NCBI GenBank assembly: GCA_017617615.1
Contig: JAFZVV010000006.1
Coordinates: 1-36,652 of the forward strand
Length of the DNA stretch: 36,652 nt
Direction: 5' to 3'
From: Prevotella sp.
Lineage (GTDB): Bacteria > Bacteroidota > Bacteroidia > Bacteroidales > Bacteroidaceae
Positions 6,931 through 15,581 of the stretch are shown here, piece by piece. Below the pieces are notes generated by a model, which saw only the letters and a list, made by a program, of their open reading frames with translations, made no database searches and was not told where the DNA came from. Position numbers and translations under genes: made by a program. Position 1 is the stretch's first letter, and the number at the start of each line of letters is the position of its first letter.

Positions 6931-6944
6931 TTGCACTATATTTG
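6914..6944 (+). promoter_or_regulatory. Predicted promoter (TTTG / TATATTTG) of the sulfatase
   Basis: TTTG (6914-6917) and TATATTTG (6937-6944) are separated by 19 bp. Transcription from about 6951 excludes the upstream TTG start at 6915 and supports the ATG at 6963. Confidence 0.7.
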
Positions 6945-6962
6945 CAAAAACGAATACTGATT

Positions 6963-8375
6963 ATGAAAAAACGACTTTTGCGATATGGCAGTATGATGGC
7001 AGCTGCCGCCGTCGTCGCTCCTAACGGAGCCGAGGCAGGCAACAAGAAAGAGCCGGCGACTCCCGAAAAGCCCAACATCATCTTCATCCTCGCCGATGAC
7101 ATGGGATATGGCGACCTCTCCTGCTTCGGCAGCCAGTATGTGAAGACCCCCAACATCGACCAACTCGCCGCCACCGGTACACGCTTCACCCAGTGCTATG
7201 CCGGCAGCGGTATCAGTTCGCCCTCACGCTGTTCGCTGATGACCGGCAAAAACAGCGGAAACACCCGCATCCGTGACAACCAGTGTCCGGTAGGTGGCAT
7301 ACAAGGCATAAAAATCAACGCGCGGGGCGACACCACCTATATCCGCCGTGCCAACCTCCTGCCAGAAGACACCACCATCGCCACCGTGTTGGGCAGCGCC
7401 GGCTATCGTACTTGTCTGGTGAACAAATGGCACCTCGACGGCTATGACCCTGGCTCGTCGCCCAACCACCGCGGTTTCGACGAGTTCTATGGCTGGACCA
7501 TCTCCACCGTACACTCCAACTCCCCCTACTACTATCCATACTACCGTTTCGACAACGACAAGCTCATCCATATCAAGGCGAATGCCCATGACAGGCACGT
7601 GAAACACAACACCGACCTGTCGACCGACGATGCCATCCGCTTCATCAAACGCAACAAGAAGAATCCGTTCTTCCTCTACCTCGCCTTCGATGCCCCACAC
7701 GAGCCCTACATCATCGACAACACCGTGTGGTATGACGACGAGACATGGGACATGAACACCAAACGCTATGCCGCCCTCATCACCCATATGGACGCCGCCA
7801 TCGGACGGTTGCTCGCAGAACTCGACCGGCTGCACCTGCGTGAGAACACCATCGTCATCTTCGCTTCCGACAATGGCGCTGCCGTACAGGCACCGCTTCA
7901 ACTATTCAACTGCAACGCGGGGTTCCGCGGACGCAAGGGACAACTCTACGAAGGAGGGATACGCGTGCCGCTCATCGTCAACCAACCCGGAAAGGTGCCG
8001 GTGCAGACGCTTAGCAACATCGTCTACTTCCCCGACATCATGCCCACGCTGGCCGCCCTCACCCATGCCACCGATTACCTGCCACAACACCTCAACGGCA
8101 TCAATATCCTACCGCTGTTCTATGGGCAACAGGTAGACACCGACAACCGTCTGCTCTACTGGGAATTCCCAGGAAAGCAGCGGGCAGCGCGCCGAGGCGA
8201 CTGGAAATGCGTCACCATCAAGCAGGACGCACCACTTGAATTGTATAACTTGAAAGAAGACATCACGGAAAGCCATAACCTGGCCGACCAATATCCAGAG
8301 ATGGTGGCGGAATTCGACCGTCTGATGCGCGCCTCGCGCACACCATCCCCCTATTGGCCCCTACCTGGGGAGTAA
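6963..8375 (+). CDS. Exported S-type sulfatase (arylsulfatase family S1)
   Basis: This 470-residue sulfatase begins with a signal-like N-terminus (MKKRLLRYGS, then an Ala-rich stretch) and a Lys/Pro-rich linker. The catalytic domain starts at KPNIIFILADDMGYGD, where Asp45 and Asp46 bind the metal. The activation motif is SSPSRCSLMTG (85-95): the residue to be converted to formylglycine is Ser85, so this is a Ser-type enzyme that needs an anaerobic sulfatase maturase. Such a maturase is encoded convergently next door (8361-9596). Later family features include FASDNGA and GFRGRKGQLYEGGIRVPLIV. Sulfatases of this kind remove sulfate from host or dietary glycans; the substrate cannot be told. The ATG at 6963 is chosen from the promoter at 6914-6944, rejecting a TTG start at 6915. 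Its last 15 nt overlap the maturase 3' end. Confidence 0.92.
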   Translation: MKKRLLRYGSMMAAAAVVAPNGAEAGNKKEPATPEKPNIIFILADDMGYGDLSCFGSQYVKTPNIDQLAATGTRFTQCYAGSGISSPSRCSLMTGKNSGNTRIRDNQCPVGGIQGIKINARGDTTYIRRANLLPEDTTIATVLGSAGYRTCLVNKWHLDGYDPGSSPNHRGFDEFYGWTISTVHSNSPYYYPYYRFDNDKLIHIKANAHDRHVKHNTDLSTDDAIRFIKRNKKNPFFLYLAFDAPHEPYIIDNTVWYDDETWDMNTKRYAALITHMDAAIGRLLAELDRLHLRENTIVIFASDNGAAVQAPLQLFNCNAGFRGRKGQLYEGGIRVPLIVNQPGKVPVQTLSNIVYFPDIMPTLAALTHATDYLPQHLNGINILPLFYGQQVDTDNRLLYWEFPGKQRAARRGDWKCVTIKQDAPLELYNLKEDITESHNLADQYPEMVAEFDRLMRASRTPSPYWPLPGE

Positions 8376-9596
8376 ACCCTTGGCTATCGCCTCCATCACC
8401 CTTGCCGGCGCACCATCATCACGGTGCCACTCACGCGCCATGAAGTGCATATAAGGCGCCACATGGGCGAAGAACTGCCGATAGCCCTCACAAAGCCAAT
8501 TCAGAGCCGCCTCTCCATCACCTGCATGGACGAGGCGGTTTTTCGGACACTCACCGTGGCATGCAAACAAATATGGGCATTCACGGCACTTTCGGGGCAA
8601 AGCGGTCTTGAGCCGAGCGAAGATGCCCTGTCGCTCGGAATAGCCCAATGCAGCCAAGGGCTGTTCGCTGATATTGCCCAACTTATAGGCAGGAAAGACG
8701 AAGTGGTCGCAAGAATAGACATCACCGTTCCACTCCATCGCCAACACATGCCCGCACTCTGCCGACATGGAACAGACACCCGGCGCCACGCCCACCCAGT
8801 TGGCCAACGTAGCATCGAAGAGTTGCACGAACACCTCTCCCACGTCCTCACGCACCCAGTCGTCGAAGACCGCGCAAAGGAAATCACCCCACTGCCCCGC
8901 CGACACCGTTTCTGCCGTCACCTCAGGAGCGACGCCCTCCGACGGCGCGAAAGGTTCCTGTCCGTCGGCACGCTCCACAATGGGCGTGAACTGGATATAC
9001 CGACACCCTATCTCCTTGAAGAAACGATAGAACTCATGCGGATAACGGGCATTCATGCTGTTGACCACCGCCATGGCGTTCCATTCCACGCCAAAACGGT
9101 TGAGCAGGTCGATACCCTTCATCACCCTTTCCCAGGTTCCTTTACCGCCATGGTCCTTACGGTATGCATCATGCATCCACTGCGGACCGTCTATCGACAC
9201 GCCTACCAACCAGTGGTTGTCGCGCAGGAATGCGCACCACTCCTCATTGAGGATGGTACCGTTGGTCTGCAGACAGTTGTCGATAACATGCCCTCCTGCA
9301 TACTTCTGCTGCAAGCGCATGGCGTTCTGGTAGAACGACAACGGACGGAGCGTCGCCTCACCGCCATGCCAGGTGAAGAGCACCTCGCGCTGCGTCTGGG
9401 CATTGATATACTGCCGGGTGAACCGTTCAAGCAGATCGTCGCTCATGACATGACGGGCGACACCGGCATATAAGTCTGACTTCTGGAGATAATAACAATA
9501 ACGGCACGACAGGTTGCACCGCGCGCCGACAGGCTTGAGCATCACATAAAACGGACGGACAAAGGGAGAAAGGATTTGCTTGGGGTCGCCGGCCAT
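8361..9596 (-). CDS. Anaerobic sulfatase-maturating enzyme (radical SAM/SPASM)
   Basis: This 411-residue radical SAM protein has the CxxxCxxC cluster motif at Cys27, Cys31 and Cys34 (RCNLSCRYCYYLQK). The C-terminal SPASM region has further cysteines: CSMSAECGH, YSCDHF and KCRECPYLFACHGECPKNR. This is the layout of anSME, which converts a Ser or Cys of sulfatases to formylglycine in the cytoplasm before export. The start at 9596 is 2 nt after the ispF stop; the longer in-frame ORF would run through ispF and is rejected. It is the last gene of the minus-strand porU-porV-ispF run and converges with a Ser-type sulfatase, its probable client. Confidence 0.93.
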   Translation of the reverse strand: MAGDPKQILSPFVRPFYVMLKPVGARCNLSCRYCYYLQKSDLYAGVARHVMSDDLLERFTRQYINAQTQREVLFTWHGGEATLRPLSFYQNAMRLQQKYAGGHVIDNCLQTNGTILNEEWCAFLRDNHWLVGVSIDGPQWMHDAYRKDHGGKGTWERVMKGIDLLNRFGVEWNAMAVVNSMNARYPHEFYRFFKEIGCRYIQFTPIVERADGQEPFAPSEGVAPEVTAETVSAGQWGDFLCAVFDDWVREDVGEVFVQLFDATLANWVGVAPGVCSMSAECGHVLAMEWNGDVYSCDHFVFPAYKLGNISEQPLAALGYSERQGIFARLKTALPRKCRECPYLFACHGECPKNRLVHAGDGEAALNWLCEGYRQFFAHVAPYMHFMAREWHRDDGAPARVMEAIAKGLLPR

Positions 9597-9598
9597 CC

Positions 9599-10078
9599 TC
9601 AGTCTTTCTCTATAAGGACGGTGGCGTAGGCCGACATACCCTCCTGACGGCCGGTGAAACCCAGTCGTTCGGTGGTGGTGGCCTTGATGGAGATGTTGTC
9701 GGGATCGGTACCCATCACCTCGGCAAGACACTGCTGCATGGCAGGGATATGGGGATTGAGCTTGGGGCGCTCGGCACATACCGTGGCATCGATATTCCCT
9801 ACCCTATAGCCCTTCGTAGCAATGAGGCGCACCACGTCGCGCAGGATGACCTTGCTGTCCATATCGAGCGTAGCATCCGAGGTATCGGGGAAATGATAGC
9901 CGATGTCGCGCATGTTGGCGGCACCCAGCAAGGCATCGGCAATGGCATGGATGAGCACGTCGGCATCACTGTGGCCCAACAGCCCCAAATCATGGTCGAG
10001 ACGGATGCCGCCCAACCACAAATCACGACCTTCCACCAACTGGTGGACATCGTATCCGAAACCTACACGTATTTTCAT
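9599..10078 (-). CDS. ispF: 2-C-methyl-D-erythritol 2,4-cyclodiphosphate synthase
   Basis: This 159-residue protein is full length for IspF. It catalyses cyclisation of CDP-methylerythritol phosphate in the MEP isoprenoid pathway. Visible landmarks are GFGYDVHQL near the start (metal ligands Asp10 and His12), LGHSDADVLIHAIADALLGA with the third metal-binding His, HFPDTS, and the C-terminal KATTTERLGFTGRQEGMSAYATVLI block. It starts 9 nt after the porV stop and ends 2 nt before the maturase start, so translation is probably coupled in one transcript. The isoprenoid role has no obvious link to its neighbours. Confidence 0.97.
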   Translation of the reverse strand: MKIRVGFGYDVHQLVEGRDLWLGGIRLDHDLGLLGHSDADVLIHAIADALLGAANMRDIGYHFPDTSDATLDMDSKVILRDVVRLIATKGYRVGNIDATVCAERPKLNPHIPAMQQCLAEVMGTDPDNISIKATTTERLGFTGRQEGMSAYATVLIEKD

Positions 10079-10087
10079 GACTACAAT

Positions 10088-11272
10088 TTACCTGCGCTTG
10101 AACAAGTCTTTGATACCGTCCATGTCGAACGAGAGCGTGAAACGCAGCGTCTGGTCGAGGGGGTTGCTCTTTGCCGTGGCAATCACATAACCCGCATCGA
10201 GAGAGAAGACGCTCATCCTGAAGCCGGCACCCACGGTGAAGTACTTGCGGTTACCTTTCGTCTCGCTCTCATGATGGTATCCCGCACGGAGGGCAAACTG
10301 GTCGTGATACACATACTCGGCACCCACACTCCACTGTATCTCCTTCAACTCCTCGGAAGCACCATTGGGCGCATCGCCGAAACTCTTGAAGATACCACCG
10401 ATGCTCGACACGTCGAAATACTCTTTCTCCAAACGGTCCTGATACTCCTGCGAGGTTTCCTCTTCCTTCTGCCTGGGATAGGTGGGAACGAGCAACTTAT
10501 TGGCATCGGCAGCGATGGTAAAGCGGTTGTACTCATCGACGGGAATCATCAGTGAGGCACCCAGACGCAGATTGGTGGGGATAAACTCGCTGTGCTCGTC
10601 ACCACCGAAAGTAATCTTGCTACCGATGTTGCTGACATTCAAGCCCAGACCCAACTGACACTCCCTGGCACCCAAGTTCAGGTAATTCTGGTAGTAGCAC
10701 GAGATGTCTGCGGCAAAGGCAGAACCAGGACTGGTATCCTCGGTGAAGTCGTAGGTAAGGTCGGAGTAGATCCACCTCACGCCAGCCGAGATAGAGAACT
10801 TCTCATTGAGCATAAGCGAGTAGGCCACGTCGAGCGACATCTCGTATGGGTTGATGGTCATGTCGTTGGTGGCATCGAGCGAACTGCTGGTGTACACCTC
10901 GCCGAGCGAGAAATAGCGCAGCGAACCCGACACGGCACTGTAGTCGCCTATGCGGTAGTAGCCCACGAGGTAGGCGAGGTCCATGTCGTTGACCAACTGC
11001 CGGAGCCACGGGGTGTAGTTGAGTGCCACGCCGGCACGGGAGATGGTGAACGGGTATTTGGCGGGGTTCCAGTATTGCGACACCACGTCGGGGTCGGTAG
11101 CAGCACCCACGTCGCCCATACCTGCCGAACGGGCGTCAGGGGCGATGGTCTGCGAGGTGACCGAGGTGTTCACGGGGTTGAACATCTCCTCTTTCTGCGC
11201 CTTTGCCGTCAGTGCGACGAAGGCGAGGACGAGGAGTGAAAAGATTCTCACTATACTTATTTTTACTTTCAT
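10088..11272 (-). CDS. porV: Type IX secretion outer-membrane protein PorV
   Basis: This 394-residue protein has a signal peptide ending TAKAQ (about 1-25), then the conserved PorV N-terminal region with TIAPDARSAGMGDVGAATDPDVVSQYWNPAKYPF. The rest is beta-barrel-like, with alternating patterns and an aromatic C-terminal strand (LRFTLSFDMDGIKDLFKRR). Family knowledge: PorV is a FadL-like outer-membrane shuttle that receives cargo from the translocon and delivers it to the PorU sortase. Location 47 nt downstream of porU agrees with this. The ATG at 11272 directly precedes the signal peptide. Other T9SS translocon genes are not in the window. Confidence 0.93.
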   Translation of the reverse strand: MKVKISIVRIFSLLVLAFVALTAKAQKEEMFNPVNTSVTSQTIAPDARSAGMGDVGAATDPDVVSQYWNPAKYPFTISRAGVALNYTPWLRQLVNDMDLAYLVGYYRIGDYSAVSGSLRYFSLGEVYTSSSLDATNDMTINPYEMSLDVAYSLMLNEKFSISAGVRWIYSDLTYDFTEDTSPGSAFAADISCYYQNYLNLGARECQLGLGLNVSNIGSKITFGGDEHSEFIPTNLRLGASLMIPVDEYNRFTIAADANKLLVPTYPRQKEEETSQEYQDRLEKEYFDVSSIGGIFKSFGDAPNGASEELKEIQWSVGAEYVYHDQFALRAGYHHESETKGNRKYFTVGAGFRMSVFSLDAGYVIATAKSNPLDQTLRFTLSFDMDGIKDLFKRR

Positions 11273-11319
11273 TACTGACCGTATTCGGGTTACAACAATA
11301 TTACTAACGGCAAGAGGCG

Positions 11320-14300
11320 CTAATTATTGCCTATCACGATGAGTTTCTTGGCTTTCGACACCATGTCGCTGCCATCACACGACACTCGCACACGGTAGAG
11401 ATAGACACCTGTCTGCAACCGCTCGCCGCCACCGGTGGTGAGGTCCCAGTCGATGGTCATCGCCCCTGTGGTGGAGACTTCCGTCTCGGTATATTTCCAC
11501 AGTTGCCTGCCGCTCATGTCGAAGATATCGAGTTCCACGTCCATCGTACTCCCCATGCGGTCGTGGTTGATGATGAAGGTGGTAGAGGTCTTGGCGGGGT
11601 TGTCGGTGCAGCCAATGCTGTAGAGCGTAGGTTTCAGACCGCTCACCACGTTGAAGGAGAGTTCGGCGGTGGTGGAGTTGTTGAGCATGTCCCAGGCGCG
11701 GAACCGCAGGGTATGGTGCCCCGGCGCAAGGGCGGGGATACTGTACGATGTCTTGCCGCTGGTGTAACTGCCGAAGTCGTAGGTGAAATTGTCGTTGAGC
11801 AGGTAGGTACGCGACATGTCATTGTCGATGACCAGCTCCAGGTCGTGGCCGATACCCGTGCCGGCTGCGTTGATGCCGTCCTTGTCGGTAATCTGCGCCA
11901 CGAAATATGGGGTGGAGTTCACCTCGTCGCCATTCGAGAACGACGGGGTATTGAGATAGCAGAACACCGACGGCCCGATGGAGTCGTTGTCGGTCACCTG
12001 CGTGCCGCCCACGATGAAACGGTCGGTGGCGCCATGGGCGATGCGCGTATGGGTATCATCTACGGCATAGAGGTTTATCATGCCACTGCCATTGGAATAG
12101 TTGATGTCCATGGGCACGGCGAAGGTAAAGGCGAAGTTGCCGGCACGCACACTGTCGGAGCCGTTGAAGAGCACGTTGGGACGGTCGTAGTACTGGAACA
12201 GCGTCCTTGCGTCCTCGGCCTGGCCCTTGCACACCACCAGTTTCTCGGAGTCGCGCACGGTGCCCGTGACAATGCCGTTGAACGTCGTGGCATGCTCGCC
12301 ATTGCACTCCACATGTCCCTTCACGCTCACGGTCTCCCCCGCATGGATGATGATATCGGCATCGTTGGCAAGCGCCCTGCCGTTGATGCTGTCGACCACC
12401 GTCCTGAGCATCGGCACGTTGAGACTCATCGCCGGGTCGCCGAGGAGAGAGAAGCGCAACTTGTTGGCCGTCACGTCCTCGCCGCCGACAATCATCTGGT
12501 TCTTCGCCAGACGCTGTGCCTCGCCAAGGGTGATGGGGCGCTCGCCTGTATTGTCGACCACATACCTCAAGTAGGCACGGTTGAGCGAGGCATTATAGCC
12601 CTGATACACCGTACGGGTGGTGGTGAAGGTGGCTACTGCCCCACCCTTCTTGTTGACGAGCATGGCCACACCAATGTTCTCGTCGACACCGTCGAAAGGA
12701 GAGATGTCGCACGAGGCAGTAATCCACAAGGGCAGGTTGGTATTGGTGAACTGTTGGAAATCCTTCAGGATGAGCACACGCTCATGCGAGATGTTGATTT
12801 CAGAGCCATGCCCCGAATAGTCAAAGATGAGGGCACCCGAGGCCTGTAGTTGTTTGATTTCCTTCGTGGCATCGGGATAGGTATTGCCTGTAGAGGTGGT
12901 GACACGCGTATAGGCGTCCCACATCACTTTCTTCGTCTGGTAACCGGGGTAGTTGTTGGCCACGATATTGGCGAGGCTGTTGGCATCGCTCATGTGGCTG
13001 TTGGAGTTGCCATCATCGCCGAGAACAGCGATGATGTTCTGCCAACTGCCGGCATTGGCGTTCTCCACATAACTGATGGTCTTGTCGGTGAGGGTCTTCG
13101 CGTCGTCGACGGTGGAGACGGGGAAACGGCCTATGGAGAGGTCGAGTTTGTCGGACGACATGGGGTTGACGCCCTCGCCGTCGTCAAGGAGACCATAGAA
13201 CCCGTCATCGACGATGCAATTCACTTCATTATAGGAATCCTCACTCTCATAGCAGAGCAGCAGGTCGTCGGCGGAATAGCCCCGGCAGTCGGAAGTGAGC
13301 AGGCGGTTGTCCCATTTGCCATCGCCGAAGAGGAAAAGGTGCTTGGGCATATCGGCCTCGCTGGTGGCACGGTCGTAGAGCATCTTCATATAGCGCCGGT
13401 AGGCATTGGCATCGGGGGTACCGCTCGAGAACTCGTTGTATATCTCGTCGGCAGGCACGATGCGCACCCGCATCGAGTCACGCTCCTCGTGCATCTTCGC
13501 GATGCGCTGGGCCTGACCGAACAGTTTCTGCGATGTGGGGATGATGATGACGAGGTCGGCAGGACCATGGGCATGCAGGTTCTGGTTGGTGATGCCATAC
13601 ACGTATTCGGGCTCGGGCAAGGAGGCTGAAGACAACCGCGGCAATGCCCGGGGTGAAGCGGTACAGATATCGATGTAGTCGAGTCGCGCAGGACCACCAG
13701 AGAGGGTGGTAATCGTGACGGTGTCGGTGCTGTTGAGGTTATACACGTCGTAGGTACCGACGGCCTCATAACCTTTGTCATAGCTACGCAGCGTGATGGA
13801 GAGGGTGCCGAGAATGGAGTCGTTGAGACTCACCTGCACCCGGGTGGCATTGCCTGCGGTCACCACGACAGCGATGGTTCCCTGCCTGTCACCACTGGGA
13901 TTGGCGAGGGTAAAGGCATGCGACTGTCCGGCGGCTATGGGTGTATTCTCGAAGAGTTTCCTCCCGCCATGGAACCAGGCGAAGTTGTCTACCTCATGCA
14001 GCGAATGGTAATTGGCGGGCATGGGATAGCAAGAGGCGACGAAGGCAGCACTGTCGAGCAGGGAGGGTGTGTCGTCGCACTGCGTAATGAAATAATAGCC
14101 GTAGTCGGAATAGGGATTGCGGATGCGCTTCATCGAGGAAGGCTGCGACCAACTCACCGGGCCCTGGGCATAGAACAGCCGACGGCCGTTGATGGTGCAG
14201 GTAGGCACTTCCTTCAGGTCATCGGTGGCAACCAGTTCGTCGGGCACCAACCGTTCGTTCTGCAGCGCGCCGCCATAGCCAAAGACCTTTACTTTGGAGA

Positions 14301-14859
14301 GATCTGAGAAGCCCGCCTGGCGCACCAATGCCTCGGTGAGCTGGTAGATGCCCGAGGAGGGCACCCTGATCTTTGCCCAGTGCCCGGAGGCAAGGACGGA
14401 GTTTTCGGCATAGCGCTGCGAGGCTGCCAGCGGTGCCCTCCTTGCTCCCGCACGAACGGGACGGGCCTCCACGGCGAGCATAAAACTCACCAGAAACTGG
14501 TATTTCCCTTCTCTGTAAACCAACGGAACGAAACGCACCTCCATGGCACCTTTTTTCCTGTCGACCACAATGGTGGTCTCAGGCTCGGGCATCTCGGGCA
14601 GGGGCGCATCGGTGACACGATGGTAGCGCCGGATGTCGGAGGGTGTCATGTCGTAGAACTCGGGATAGCGGATACTGACGGTATATACCGAGTCGGCATA
14701 ATGCTCACCCAGCGGTATGCTGCACCCAAACTGGGGCAACACGGAGTCTATCCTCACCTCGTCGGCGGTGAGGTTGTAGAACCGCTGTGCCCCTGCCGTC
14801 GCGAAACAGGCGAGCAGCAGGATGACGAGCATGGACAACCGGTATGACTTACTTGACAT
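11320..14859 (-). CDS. porU: Type IX secretion sortase PorU (C25 peptidase)
   Basis: This 1179-residue exported protein is the expected size for PorU. The signal peptide is 1-25 (MSSKSYRLSMLVILLLACF, ending AGAQ). The gingipain-like C25 domain spans about 470-830: FLFGDGKWDN, catalytic His684 in DYSGHGSE and catalytic Cys717 in TASCDISPFDG. A long beta-rich region follows, and the C-terminus is a T9SS sorting domain (IFDMSGRQLWKY, GVYLYRV, ending SKAKKLIVIGNN). PorU removes the C-terminal signal of T9SS cargo and attaches it to lipopolysaccharide at the cell surface. The start at 14859 overlaps the upstream FAH gene by 11 nt; an ORF extension to 15036 would lie inside that gene and is rejected. 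porV follows directly. Confidence 0.95.
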   Translation of the reverse strand: MSSKSYRLSMLVILLLACFATAGAQRFYNLTADEVRIDSVLPQFGCSIPLGEHYADSVYTVSIRYPEFYDMTPSDIRRYHRVTDAPLPEMPEPETTIVVDRKKGAMEVRFVPLVYREGKYQFLVSFMLAVEARPVRAGARRAPLAASQRYAENSVLASGHWAKIRVPSSGIYQLTEALVRQAGFSDLSKVKVFGYGGALQNERLVPDELVATDDLKEVPTCTINGRRLFYAQGPVSWSQPSSMKRIRNPYSDYGYYFITQCDDTPSLLDSAAFVASCYPMPANYHSLHEVDNFAWFHGGRKLFENTPIAAGQSHAFTLANPSGDRQGTIAVVVTAGNATRVQVSLNDSILGTLSITLRSYDKGYEAVGTYDVYNLNSTDTVTITTLSGGPARLDYIDICTASPRALPRLSSASLPEPEYVYGITNQNLHAHGPADLVIIIPTSQKLFGQAQRIAKMHEERDSMRVRIVPADEIYNEFSSGTPDANAYRRYMKMLYDRATSEADMPKHLFLFGDGKWDNRLLTSDCRGYSADDLLLCYESEDSYNEVNCIVDDGFYGLLDDGEGVNPMSSDKLDLSIGRFPVSTVDDAKTLTDKTISYVENANAGSWQNIIAVLGDDGNSNSHMSDANSLANIVANNYPGYQTKKVMWDAYTRVTTSTGNTYPDATKEIKQLQASGALIFDYSGHGSEINISHERVLILKDFQQFTNTNLPLWITASCDISPFDGVDENIGVAMLVNKKGGAVATFTTTRTVYQGYNASLNRAYLRYVVDNTGERPITLGEAQRLAKNQMIVGGEDVTANKLRFSLLGDPAMSLNVPMLRTVVDSINGRALANDADIIIHAGETVSVKGHVECNGEHATTFNGIVTGTVRDSEKLVVCKGQAEDARTLFQYYDRPNVLFNGSDSVRAGNFAFTFAVPMDINYSNGSGMINLYAVDDTHTRIAHGATDRFIVGGTQVTDNDSIGPSVFCYLNTPSFSNGDEVNSTPYFVAQITDKDGINAAGTGIGHDLELVIDNDMSRTYLLNDNFTYDFGSYTSGKTSYSIPALAPGHHTLRFRAWDMLNNSTTAELSFNVVSGLKPTLYSIGCTDNPAKTSTTFIINHDRMGSTMDVELDIFDMSGRQLWKYTETEVSTTGAMTIDWDLTTGGGERLQTGVYLYRVRVSCDGSDMVSKAKKLIVIGNN

Positions 14860-15466
14860 TGAACTCCAATAATTTCTTTTCTTCCACAAATCCCTCGATA
14901 TGGTCGTCGACATGTGCCTCTCCATCGCCCTCAGGCGAGCCAGTGAAGAGGAGATCGCCGGTACGCAACGTGAAATAGCGACTGATATAGGCCACGAGGC
15001 TGTCGATGTCGTGGCGCATGTCGCCAGCGAAGCCACGTTGCACGGTAGTGCCGTTCACATTGAGATGGAAATGCAGGCCGTCCACCTGTCCCACCTCCTC
15101 TACTGGCACCCAATCACCTATGGCAGCCGCCCCGTCGAAACTCTTGCAGAGATCCCAGGGCAACCCCTGCTGACGCAACTCCCGTTGAAGGTCGGTGGCG
15201 GTGAAATCGACACCACACGTCACGGCATCATAGTAGCGGTGGGCAAAGCGCTGTGGAATGCTCTTTCCCAACCTACAGATACGTACCACAAGCGACACGC
15301 CGTAGCCAACGAGCCCGATGTCATCGGGCAAGAAAAATGGACGTCGCCCCTTAAGCAGCGACGAATCGGCCTTGGTGAAAATCACAGGGTTGTGGTAAGA
15401 GAATAACGTATTTTCGCCCGAATTATTGTGTGGGGCGTAGTTGGCATCGACAGCAAAAATCTTCAT
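14849..15466 (-). CDS. Fumarylacetoacetate hydrolase family protein
   Basis: This 205-residue protein starts MKIFAVDANY, a typical start for the short FAH family. It contains the conserved core: a Glu-less N-part with IFTKADSSLL, FLPDDIGLVGYGVSLVVRI, the middle block FAHRYYDAVTCGVDFTATDLQ, then KSFDGAAAIGDWV and the C-terminal LLFTGSPEGDGEAHVDDHIEGFV. Members act as acylpyruvate hydrolases, oxaloacetate decarboxylases or related C-C hydrolases with a metal ion. The exact substrate cannot be assigned. The ATG at 15466 is preferred over an in-frame start at 15517. Its end overlaps the porU start by 11 nt, so it is cotranscribed with the secretion genes, a placement that may be only historical. 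Confidence 0.85.
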   Translation of the reverse strand: MKIFAVDANYAPHNNSGENTLFSYHNPVIFTKADSSLLKGRRPFFLPDDIGLVGYGVSLVVRICRLGKSIPQRFAHRYYDAVTCGVDFTATDLQRELRQQGLPWDLCKSFDGAAAIGDWVPVEEVGQVDGLHFHLNVNGTTVQRGFAGDMRHDIDSLVAYISRYFTLRTGDLLFTGSPEGDGEAHVDDHIEGFVEEKKLLEFNVK

Positions 15467-15581
15467 GACGGCAGACGGGATACTGATGATGCCATCGTGC
15501 CCACGAACTCCTATCATGAACAGCAGACTCTGGTGCTGCGCTGCGGGTTCGTGGACAAGATGGCAAGAAGCGTGTGACGGT

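Noticed and set aside
6915..6962. Longer sulfatase form starting at TTG 6915
   Set aside because: This start lies within the -33 box of the predicted promoter; the ATG at 6963 gives a proper signal-like N-terminus.
11503..12849. Plus-strand frame of 448 codons
   Set aside because: It is antisense to porU, whose catalytic residues and sorting domain are intact.
15467..15581. Plus-strand frame ending CGFVDKMARSV, which looks protein-like
   Set aside because: It is short, has no start codon outside the antisense of the FAH gene, and has no promoter. It could be a gene remnant but cannot be supported.
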